Source: Tenrec ecaudatus
Lineage: Eukaryota; Chordata; Mammalia; Afrosoricida; Tenrecidae
DNA: 64,000 nt
Direction: 5' to 3'
Assembly: GCF_050624435.1 (NCBI RefSeq)
Contig: NC_134542.1
Span: forward strand, 108,545,677-108,609,676
The notes below the pieces were generated by a model. The model was not told the DNA's origin, searched no databases, and saw only the letters and a list, made by a program, of their open reading frames with translations. Shown in pieces: positions 55,346-64,000 of this stretch. The translations under genes were made by a program, and so were the position numbers. Each line of letters opens with the position of its first letter. The stretch's first letter is position 1.

Positions 55346-58060
55346 CAGCGCAGCAAGATGAATATGTAGACTTTCTTTCTCTTCTACTCGGTGCTAGTTT
55401 CTCTCTTCTTTCTTGCATTCACACACTAAGAAACACATTGAAACAATAATAAATGGGCTCTCCATCTTATCTGCAAAGCACTATTAGTGAATTCATATCA
55501 CTTCTAATTATAAATCCATAAAAAATACAAAGTTAATTAAGGCTAAAGCTTCCTTATTTTTTGATCTGGCAAATGATGCTGATTTTTTGTCAGTAGAGTT
55601 ATTAAAGCACCTTTGATTAGACTTACTGTAGAATATAACATAAAAAATTAAAAATAAACAATATTACCTTCTATTAACATTTGTTTTCATAGACAAATTC
55701 CCTATACTATTAGAAAATGAATTTGCTGTTTATTTCAGGGATTTTTAAGTCAATGAAATATATTGACAGAATACAACATAGTAAAGGCAATGTGAAATAT
55801 GAATTGTTATTTCTAATTTGAAATAAGAAGTATTTGTACTTAACAATTTATTTTAAAATATTAAATATTCATTTAGATAGTTCCTTGATTAATAAAATCA
55901 ATTTAATTTTTATTCTATGAAGATTGAATTTATGCAACACTAATCTATTTGTCTCTGTAGGTAAATTATTCCATTACCTGAAAGTAAAAAAAAATAGAGA
56001 GAAGTTGTTAAAATTATGAAAAACAATTTTTACCAAATCTCAGTGGAAACTTTAATGAAGTCAAATTAGATTAGAGAACTACATTTATTAAAAAATACAA
56101 CAAAGGTAGAGAAATAAGCAGAATACATTTATTGAAAGTATTCAATTTCAAAGCAGATAAATCTGGAAACATTTTTGTTTCAAGACAGAACACTCAGGAC
56201 TAACCTTTAAAAAGCTATTGTCTTGTAGGCTAAATATTTCACAGGTGTGATCAATTGAAGCCGCACTTTTTCTGCACCTGCATTCACCTGCTTAGAGATG
56301 TAATGAGTCATCAGTCCTAACTTGAGGATACAGAACTTGAAAATAACACCTGGAAATTTCCACTCCATTTGGTGTACAAGGGAAAGCAAGTGTTCTTAAT
56401 AAATACTTAGAAACTGTAATAATAGATGCTATATTTAAAACAGTACTTAGTGCAAAGAATTAATATTGAAAATCCTTATATCCTAATTTGAAAAGAATTA
56501 ACCACTAAGTGTTATGACTCCTATCATCAGGTTACAGAGAAGTTGGTCCTATATCTAAATTTTGTCTCTCAGTTTCAATCATCACATACTTTAAAAATAA
56601 AAAATAAAAGAACCTACTTTTTACAAAACCCAAATAAAGCAAATACGTTAGTGCAATTATGAAGGCCTAGTTCAGCTCTCACAGACATTGTAAATAAAGC
56701 CATGGCTGCTCATGGTGATTTTCATTTTGAGAAAACTGGACATCCGATCGCAAACATTAGGCTGTGCATCCTAAGTGGTTACATGTGGGAATCAAAAACG
56801 GGAAGAAAAGATATCCATCAGCTTAATTTTATCATCTTTAAGGCACCGAACTCACTTATGGTGACAGCATGAGAGGAAAGAAAGAGATCAGCACAGCTTA
56901 ACAGGAAGAAAAAGCGGCGCTGGTTTAGACAGATTAGGGACAAAGGAGCAGAGGGATGGGTGCCTGCAGTCTCTGCTCTGGGAGATGGATGGCACTGATG
57001 GGGCGGCTGTTGCAGAAGCAAACTGTGAGCCTCAATGTAAGATGGGAGTTGGGGAGCAATGAAGGAAGGGTGTGCAGGAGGAGTAAGGCATGCACTAAAA
57101 GTTTATATTTAGGACTGAACTTTGGCGTGTGTGTCAGACTATTTTTCCTGATAATCTTATGCTAAGACCGAATAACATCTTTTACTGATGCCTTATGGGC
57201 TCTCTGTGTAATATAAATCATCATATCAATTCATTCACTTATTAATTTTTAATGTTACCATCAACAAAAACCCTCTGGGTGCCTGCACGTAATTACCAAA
57301 ATAGAGTACAATCATAAAATGAATAGAAGCTAAATTCAAAATTAAATAAAAGCAGGTCACCTACACATTGGGAATGGCCCTGATATTGAGCAAGCCAAGT
57401 CATTTTCAATCTAGGACAGATCGGCTCAAACAAAGGCCATATGAAGACAAGGATGTCCTTAGGACAAGGTGTCTTTTATTGAAGCGAGAGGGAGTGCCGT
57501 AATATAAGAAACTTTTCATCTGTGTAAGCTTCAGGGGATACTTTTTCCCAAGGGTAATTTATACATTTTAAATTCACCAATGGACATATCCTTCTCATTC
57601 TTCAGGAGATTATATGTGTGAAATATTAGAAAGAGCAGCAAATGGATATTTGGAAATTTGTAGCATTTTTCAGTTTATGATACACTGTGAATTCTCCAAG
57701 ACTTGACTTTATATTGGTCCCAGGTCAGTTGGATTTGGGATACTTTAAAGTTTCAGAATTGGCTGCAGCAAGTTATTAAGTTATTTTCCTCATATTTAGA
57801 CTGAATCACTTATCCAGACCCCGTATACAGATCTCAAGATGATTAAATCTTGGGGGAATTATTTTCATGGTGAAATTTTAAAAAATAATTGGTGCCTGAC
57901 TTTGGGTTCAGATTGTTAGATATTTTGGTTCCTCTCTGAGCCTCAGTCATTCTAATCCAAATTCTATTAGAGACATTTTTTTCCTAGCTTGAGATTTTAT
58001 AAACATTAGTTACAATATTAGGAGTTAGTTATGTATCCTGATAGTCCTTATACCCACATG
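55346..58060. other. AT-rich unique DNA, candidate conserved element
   Basis: This is about 2.7 kb with no young repeats. The part at about 55470-55660 has CTAATTATAAATCC, GTTAATTAAGG, GCAAATGATGCTG and CCTTTGATTAG in complex sequence and is a candidate conserved enhancer. A MIR-like end ('TTCCTCTCTGAGCCTCAGTC') lies near 57935. No exon is seen. Confidence 0.4.
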
Positions 58061-58064
58061 CCTT

Positions 58065-58440
58065 TGTTGATATTGTTGTTAGATGTCATCAAATGCATAG
58101 CTACCCTAGTTGCACCAGGACAATTTGCTCCGCCCTGTGCCACCTTGACAATCATTACTTGTCTGCTGCTTTCTTGAGCATTGGTTGTAGATCCAAGCTA
58201 AATGAGGTCCTTGGCTTTAAACTTCACCTTCGTCTCCATCTATCATGATACTGTTCATGGATGAGGCCGTGGGGATTCGGGGTCTTCTTTACATTGAGTC
58301 GTAGCCCATGCTGAAGGCTGCAGACCTTAGTCTTCATCAGCAGGTGCAGCAAGTCCTCTTCACATTCAGCAAGCAAGCTTGTGTCGTCTGCGTATAGCAG
58401 GTAACGAATGAGCCTCTCTCCATCGGCATGCCTGCCTCTT
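58065..58440 (-). mobile_element. RTE1 3' end, antisense, internally deleted
   Basis: The reversed tail 'TGTTGTTAGATGTCATC' and 'CACCTTGACAATCATTACTTG' is followed directly by coding-side segments: 'GGTTGTAGATCCAAGC', 'CATGATACTGTTCATGG', 'AAGGCTGCAGACC', 'AGCAAGCAAGCTTGTGTCGTCTGC'. The middle 600 bp or so of the 3' end is deleted. Confidence 0.85.
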
Positions 58441-59339
58441 CATATAGCCCACTACCTTTCAACATCCCAAAATCTGGGTCTCAAACTAATAGAACAGGAA
58501 AAAAAAACACAAACAAACACCCTGCCTATTAGAACGGGAGAAATGTGCAGTTTTGCTAAATGGCTGCCAGCCCCAATGGCTGAAGGCTCTTTGATCTGGC
58601 TGTATTTTCAACTTTTCCTTTTCCTTGAGATGTGAACTACACTGTAGGCAAAATCGAAAGGAAAAGCCAAATTTAATAAACAAGATAGAAAAGAAAGATT
58701 TACCAGTATGATGGTTTTTTGGTTCAGATTTGATCATCTTATTTATTATTTAAGTTAGAAAAACAATATCACTATAAATGCTAGGTGACTGCAGAAAAGT
58801 TATAGAAAAATGTCATTGACGGGTAATAGAATTTTCCCACAAACCATTTGAGGTCTTCCCATACATTTATGGGTTAAAGTCTTCAGGATTAACACTTTTG
58901 TTATGGATATGAAGCTCTCTAGCATATAGCTTTGTTTTTCACTGATTAAACCAATTATTTTCAAAATAAATGTGAAAACCTTCAGAGCAGAATGAATAAT
59001 CTATAGCTCTAGCATGGCAGAAATTAAATATATCTTAGTAACAGGTATGTGCACAAAAGTACCTGGATATTCTTCACCTGCAATCACTGCCACTGACTTT
59101 GGCTCCCTTGAACTTCAAGCACTACAACTACTATAAATAGATTGATATTTCTGATACATTACTGATAATAAGGTAATAAATAGGTGGGCAAAGCACAATG
59201 TATTTTTATTTTACATTTACTTGTATATTGGTATGTAAAATACTATCTTGGAATCTATAGGAAGGTATCAATTTGAATATGCAATTTGGAAGAATAGAGA
59301 TACATTTGATGCTCTTGAGCATTTAATAGTCTGGTTTGG
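58441..59339. other. Unique DNA, no gene seen
   Basis: No repeat or exon is recognised. Confidence 0.45.
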
Positions 59340-59344
59340 GGGGT

Positions 59345-59545
59345 GAGATTAACGCGGCCAACTGAAATGCAGGACAGCACAGCCGGGTAGACTCGAAGTG
59401 CTCGATTAAATGACGCAGCTAGCGTGTAGCGCACAAACCGGAGTGGGCAGGACATCAGCGCCCGCTGCAACAGCTAGAGGAGTTGGAAGGTGAGTCTAAA
59501 CTTGACTTCAACACAGTTCGCCTTTACAAAGATGCGGAACAACAA
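59345..59545. other. CpG-rich patch of unknown origin
   Basis: Eleven CpG dinucleotides lie between 59353 and 59464, in a region whose flanks have almost none. A sequence fitting a splice donor, AAG followed by GTGAGT, lies at about 59486. The plus frame stays open from about 59421 to 59570. I recognise no protein. It may be a young insertion not yet depleted of CpG, an unmethylated regulatory site, or an exon of an unknown transcript. Confidence 0.35.
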
Positions 59546-59614
59546 GCTCCTATTTCACAGATGTGGTGAGCTGAGCCACTTTGGGGTGTATATATATATA
59601 AACACCATTCTACC

Positions 59615-59622
59615 AGCTAGTG
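59615..59622 (+). repeat. SPIN target-site duplication, left
   Basis: AGCTAGTG here and AGCTAATG at 59816-59823 differ by one base. An 8-bp duplication is the rule for hAT transposons. Confidence 0.9.
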
Positions 59623-59815
59623 CAGCGGTTCTCAACCTGTGGGTCGCGACCCCTTTGCGGGTTGAATGACCCTTTCACAGGGGTCGTCCGGTTCGTAACA
59701 GTAGCAAAATGACAGTGATGAGGTAGCAACGAAAATAATTTAATAGTTGGGGTGTCACCACAACATGAGGAACTATATTAAAGGGTCAAAGCATTAGGAA
59801 AGCTGAGAACCACTG
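59623..59815 (+). mobile_element. SPIN non-autonomous hAT transposon
   Basis: The 193-bp element starts CAGCGGTTCTCAACCT and ends with the inverted CTGAGAACCACTG. Inside are 'GGGTCGCGACCCCTTT', 'CCCTTTCACAGGGGTCG', 'CAGTAGCAAAATGACAG' and 'GGGTGTCACCACAACATGAGGAACT' (broken up by substitutions), as in SPIN_NA families. It codes for nothing and was moved by a SPIN transposase supplied in trans. SPIN is known to have spread by horizontal transfer among several tetrapods, tenrec included. Both ends and the target duplication are intact. Confidence 0.93.
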
Positions 59816-59823
59816 AGCTAATG
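59816..59823 (+). repeat. SPIN target-site duplication, right
   Basis: AGCTAATG matches the left copy at seven of eight bases and ends 54 bp before the TA of the next transposon. Confidence 0.9.
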
Positions 59824-59879
59824 GAAGCAGTGAAACGTGAACAAGATATGATTTCTACCATTAATGAGTTGATAACCTA

Positions 59880-60701
59880 CCTATATACTCGTGTATAAGC
59901 ACAAAAAATGGGTTTCAGCTTATACACAGGTCAGTGGTACCCCAGCGAGGTGTAACATCTCGCTGAGGTAACGGGACAAGTGCCCGTTATCTCGCGGGTG
60001 ATTGCCGTTTCTCTCCTGTTAATTCAAAGCCCTGCTGACACTGCAGGGTCAAGCCCGACTAACAAAAGGAGGAAATCTCATGAAGCCTGACACCTGAAAT
60101 AGAGTTCATAGCAAAGTGGGTTCGAAATGCACGGGAAGACATTCCAGAAGACATGGTGCGACGTGCCTTCCAGAAATGTAGTATTAGTAATGCTGTGGAT
60201 GGCAGTGAAGACTGTGCTTTGTATGAAAATGACAGCAGTGATGGTGATGACGGTGATCTCAGTGAGGACAGCGTCTATGATGACCTCACACCAGCTGAAG
60301 CTCTGCTTTGGGATCCGGATGATGATGAGGAATTCAGTTTTGAAGGATTTTAACTCTTTACATTTTAGCTTGGTTGCTAATTGAGCTCAGGGAATAGTAC
60401 TCTTAAGGCATCATTGTTGATACCTTCTTGTTTTTGTTGAACCTATTTTCCACTTACTCTGCTGGTTTACTAATGTTAAATGACTTGTTGTCCTTTTAAT
60501 TATGTTTTTATTGAAAATAAAGATTTAAATGCATTACCCCACTAATGTCTCAATTTTTAGTAATTGTATTTTCATTTGTTTTGATTATTGAAACTCACCA
60601 ATAGATTCTATCTTTTCCACCCTAGGCTTATACTAGAGTCAATCAGTTTTTCTGGTTTCCCAGGCTTATACTCGGGTCGGCTTATATTCGAGTGTATATG
60701 G
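59880..60701 (+). mobile_element. Pogo-like non-autonomous transposon, complete
   Basis: The 822-bp element is flanked by TA at 59878-59879 and 60702-60703, the Tc1/mariner-type target site. The left end reads CCTATATACTCGTGTATAAG. The right end, read inwards, is CCATATACACTCGAATATAAG, so the terminal repeats match with small gaps. The right end carries three direct motifs of the form GGCTTATAYTMGRG at 60625, 60663 and 60679, probably transposase-binding sites. Inside are a short N-terminal transposase remnant (in-frame 'SPTNKRRKSHEA' at 60052-60087, then stop) and a C-terminal remnant. An AATAAA signal lies at 60516-60521. It is an internal-deletion derivative of a larger element. Confidence 0.88.
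60084..60356 (+). pseudogene. Pogo-like transposase C-terminal remnant
   Basis: After an in-frame stop at 60081-60083 the frame is open to the stop at 60354-60356. It reads 'EFIAKWVRNAREDIPEDMV' and then 'RRAFQKCSISNAVDGSED', which matches the C-terminus of pogo/Tigger DDE transposases, where a W..IP..(x)..SF..CGISNALDG block follows the catalytic domain. The rest is an acidic tail rich in Asp, Glu and Ser, ending '...DDDEEFSFEGF'. The first Met in frame is at 60153, giving 66 codons. The DNA-binding and DDE domains are absent, so it cannot be an active transposase. Confidence 0.85.
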
Positions 60702-60703
60702 TA

Positions 60704-61018
60704 ATTGTGAAAAAACACATACAAAACTAAGGAGCGATTGAAATGGACATGATAGAGCTTTTAAGGACTATTGGATTTTAAGTATGCTGAAAGAAAGGCT
60801 GTAAAAGTGAGCCTAATTTTAAACCATTGAACTGAGGAGAAACTTCAGGGATGAAATAGTGACTGAGCCCGATCTTGAGTGGGTAAAAGGTCTCAAAAGG
60901 TGAAAGTGGGGAGAATTTTTCTAGAAAGAATGAGTAGTAGCAGAGAGAACGAAGTAAGAATGAAGCGTGAGGCTCATGATAGTGACTGGGACAATGGATG
61001 AACATAAAATAAATCTAC
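60704..61018. other. Unique DNA, no gene seen
   Basis: No repeat or exon is recognised. Confidence 0.45.
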
Positions 61019-61021
61019 AAA

Positions 61022-61178
61022 AACCAAATCTGTTACGAAGTACATTCCAACACCGTGACCCTTGAAGACAGAGTCAAACTGCCCTGGGGGTTTCTGAGAT
61101 TGTAACTCTTTACAGGAATTAGAGAGCCACATCTTTCTTCTGTGGAGCAACTGGTGGTTTTGAACTGCTAACCCTGGG
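61022..61178 (-). repeat. AfroSINE, antisense
   Basis: 'CCCTTGAAGACAGAGTCAAACTGCCC', 'GATTGTAACTCTTTACAGG', 'TTCTGTGGAGCAACTGGTGG' and 'TTTTGAACTGCTAACCC' are in reversed AfroSINE order. The tail is diverged. Confidence 0.88.
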
Positions 61179-61209
61179 ATTATATAGAACTATAAGAGGT
61201 CATGACGAC

Positions 61210-61221
61210 TGGTGTGTGTGT

Positions 61222-61261
<40 letters not shown>
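61210..61261. repeat. TG microsatellite
   Basis: About 26 TG units with two CG interruptions near the start. Confidence 0.95.
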
Positions 61262-61263
<2 letters not shown>

Positions 61264-63460
61264 GGAGAGGATAAGTCTGGACTGAAGCATAGAAACTTCT
61301 AGAATTGTGTAGACTTCTTAGAAATGTCTACAGTTGTCTTGATTTGAATGTCAAAGACTTGGCAGACAAAAGTCCCTGCAAAGGAAAACTGGATGACTTG
61401 TAATGTATGGTAAACAGTGTTAGTGAAAATCACTCCCTGGTTAAGAGACTTGATGACTCTGAGTCAGCCGTGATGTCATTTACAAGCATGTGGAAGTCAA
61501 TACAGAAACAGATATGATGAAACTATATGGTGAAACAATAATGAGATCAATTTTGGTTATTCGACCTAGTTATTATGGCAATCAGAAAATAATTTTAATA
61601 ATAATTATTTTTAAAATAAATGAACAACAAAAAAAACTCATTATAGCCTAAAGGCCACTTGAGAGTTCAATTAACACAAATTCAGTAAAACTGTGTTAGA
61701 TTAAAACCGGCTAGAATGGGGTTAGCATGAATCTGGAGGTTGCCAAGTAGATAGTGAGCATAGAATATATTCTCAACTAATGTTAGAAGAAATGGTATGA
61801 AAGTGTTGAGTTTGAACTCTGTGGAATTAAAAAGAAGAATTCAAAAAAAAGAAAAGAAAATGAACTGTAATCATTTTAGAAGAGTAGGTAATAAGATGGA
61901 AACATTGAGTTCCCATTTTTGAAAGGCTGTAAATAGGCAGTGGAGAAAAAGTACCAAGGAATCTTTTCACACAATGGTATGGAAAATAATGTACTAAGCG
62001 CTTAAGCATGAGTTAGTACAATATAATGAACAACCAAAACAAGAGAGTGACAAAGCAAAACATATACAAAACAAAAATGGGTATTTAAAAGCATACGTTT
62101 GCGTTATGTAATCTTAATATTTTGTGACTATAAATTAGAATACTTCTATGCTTTGGGAATTCACAATATATACATGTTTTATAAACCCAAGACTCTAGAA
62201 TACTTTTAGCAGGCTTACAAAGAATAAACTAATTCACAGGAAATGCATACAAATATTTCAACTCATGTTGAATTGTAGCTTACATATCCAAAGGAGAGAG
62301 ATTAAAAACTACAAAGAACTAAAAGGGCACAGTTACACTCTCCTACCACTTCATCATGAAAATTACAAAATGCATTTATCATCAGGGAAAAGACGTTTGT
62401 GTAAAAAATGGACAAAGGCTTTCTGCTGAGAGGCTGTTAGATCGTCCACCAAGTAAAAGCGGCTCTACATTTTGTTAATATTTTACTGGAATAGAATCAT
62501 GCTGCACATTTAGCACGGATTATGTGGCCTGCTGCCAAAATTTGCAGCTCTGATTACAAAGTGCAAGTTTAAGTAGTTCCTCACTGATTTATGTCTGAGG
62601 CATTATGATTCACTGACTGACATTGTGAGCCACCAGATATTTTAATTGGGCAGTAAAGTATATTGTTCATGTGTTTCATGATTTAAAAAGTTGGGACCAA
62701 GTTTCAAGAAAAAAATCCACGGTATGATAAAATTTATCACAGACAGTAATATTTGGAGACAAAAAAATGTCACGTAGAAAAGCAAGTATGATTTCTTTCT
62801 TAATCATCGTGACCAAAAAACTCTTCACTAAAAGGATGTAACTGAAAGGTGAAGGTTAATAAGGCTTATAATATAGAGACATATAATATAACAGGCATAT
62901 ATTAAGTATATGCAAGTTCCTTCACATAGTAGGTCACTTCATACTACATACATGACTAGGATGAACACCTCCCTTTTGAAATACGTGACGATTAAACAGC
63001 CCAATGGAGCCAACAGGGAACAGCTGACATTGCTTTATGCTGATTTTCATGACCCACCAGCCACTGAAATGCCCTTCTTCCATAGGGAACATTTTATGTT
63101 ATTTCATTATCTTTCTTACAATCTTCTAAATTATATATTTGGGTGTAACATAAATACTCTCTGTCGCAATAGTTTGCTTTGAGTCCAGAAAGCATGGAGG
63201 CTTCAAAAACAGAAGCAAATACTCCAAAATGGATCATAAGCAAAAAGCAAATCATAAAGAGCCTCAGGAGGCTAGTGTGGGACGGCTCCAGCATTTCTAG
63301 GGGTGACAGGAGAGTGAAGCAATATTCAGGAGCAAGGTAAGACCATGGAAATAGGGAACGGTGGAATAATTATATCCATGACATTCTGTGGAAATGAATA
63401 TAAACTATATTCTCTAAGGAAGAAAGATGAGGTAGTCTGCCTCTATAAAGATGGAAAATA
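61262..63460. other. Unique DNA, candidate conserved element
   Basis: No young repeat or exon is recognised. The part at about 62380-62660 is complex and repeat-free and combines motifs such as GTTAATATTTTACTGG, TCTGATTACAAAG and TTTTAATTGGGC. It is a candidate conserved enhancer on composition alone. Confidence 0.4.
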
Positions 63461-63464
63461 CCAT

Positions 63465-63905
63465 GACTGGGGTCAAGTGAACCTAGTCCTGAAAGGCAAC
63501 TCCTCGCTCTTCAACACTTTAGAGAGGTCTTGTGCAGCAGATTTGCCCAATGCAATGTGGCATTTTTTTATTTCCTGACTGCTGCTTCCATGAATCTTGA
63601 TTGTGGGCCCAAGAAAAAAAATTCTTCATACCTTTAATCTTTTGTCTATATATCGTTAAATTACCATTTGATCGAGTGAAGATTTGGGTTTTCTTTTCAC
63701 TGGCTTGTATTCCTTATTGAAGGCTGCAATCCTTGACCTTCCTCAGTAAGTGCTTCAAGTCCTCTCAGCAAGCAAGGTTGAGTCATGTAATCTGCATGTT
63801 GCAGAATATTAATAAGCCTTCCTTTAATCCCGATGTGACACTGTTCTTTATAGTCCAACTTCTTACATTTCTTTTGCTCAGCGTACATAAAGGAGGAGTG
63901 AATTC
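63465..63905 (-). mobile_element. RTE1 pol segment, antisense
   Basis: 'CTCGCTCTTCAACACTTTAGAGAGG' (with gaps), 'GCAGCAGATTTGCCCAATGCAATG', 'GACTGCTGCTTCCATG', 'AGTAAGTGCTTCAAGTCC', 'CAGCAAGCAAGGTTGAGTCATG' and 'TTTTGCTCAGCGTAC' follow the reversed RTE1 pol sequence. Neither the 3' tail nor the 5' part is present. Stops show it is dead. Confidence 0.9.
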
Positions 63906-64000
63906 CAGAAAGATGCTTCTTTGAGTTTTACTGACTATGCAAAGCATTTCAGTGTGTGGATCACAATGGACAGCATGAGAAGGGGGGTTTCACAATACTT

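Noticed and set aside
1..64000. CRISPR array, tRNA or rRNA genes, endogenous retrovirus
   Set aside because: I saw no regularly spaced direct repeats, no cloverleaf-like gene outside tRNA-derived SINE heads, and no LTR pair or gag/pol/env motif. The composition and repeats are mammalian.

Overview
The window looks like AT-rich, non-coding genomic DNA from a placental mammal of the superorder Afrotheria, most likely a tenrec such as Echinops telfairi. The evidence is the repeat content. There are many AfroSINE copies whose 3' tails match the tail of an RTE1 LINE, several RTE1 3' ends, and four copies of an afrotherian-type L1 3' UTR. There is also a non-autonomous SPIN hAT transposon, a family known in tenrec, bushbaby, some bats, opossum and murine rodents. 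I recognised all families by eye from remembered consensus sequences; no database was searched.

I found no host protein-coding exon, tRNA, rRNA or CRISPR array. Nearly all open reading frames are chance frames or lie inside transposons. The window reads as intergenic or deep-intronic sequence with repeats set in unique DNA. Some unique stretches, rich in homeodomain-like TAATTA or TTAAT motifs, could be conserved enhancers, but that needs alignment.

Layout. 1-5.1 kb: unique DNA with a CA microsatellite. 5.1-9.2 kb: SINEs, an RTE1 tail, an unidentified GC-rich block, and an L1 3' end (7.2-8.7 kb, minus strand) with clear target-site duplications. 9.2-17 kb: mostly unique DNA, with an RTE1 3' end at 12.4-12.9 kb and several SINEs. 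17-18.2 kb: a SINE and two plus-strand L1 pieces. 18.2-28.6 kb: unique DNA, a 76-bp pure GA repeat, scattered SINEs and an old L1 piece. 28.6-29.6 kb: a decayed mariner. 29.7-34.9 kb: an old L1 holding a nested retrocopy, then an L1 3' UTR (plus) abutting about 2.8 kb of L1 ORF2 and 3' UTR (minus). 35-41.5 kb: mostly unique DNA. 41.6-42.8 kb: another L1 3' UTR (minus). 43-49.5 kb: a dense SINE/RTE1/L2 zone. 49.5-53 kb: unique DNA. 53-55.4 kb: nested SINEs, an internally deleted mariner, and an RTE1 tail interrupted by a 35-bp inverted duplication. 55.4-59.3 kb: unique DNA with a minus-strand RTE1 piece. 59.3-60.7 kb: a CpG-rich patch, the SPIN element and a complete pogo-like non-autonomous transposon. 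60.7-64 kb: unique DNA, a SINE, a TG microsatellite and a final minus-strand RTE1 piece.

The strongest observations are: the end-to-end pogo-like element with TA target sites, subterminal binding-site-like repeats and an intact C-terminal transposase frame; its neighbour, the SPIN copy; the inverted duplication inside an RTE1 tail; duplicated modules in the L1 3' UTR; and an antisense open frame shared by all the L1 3' UTR units. I do not see a new multi-gene system.
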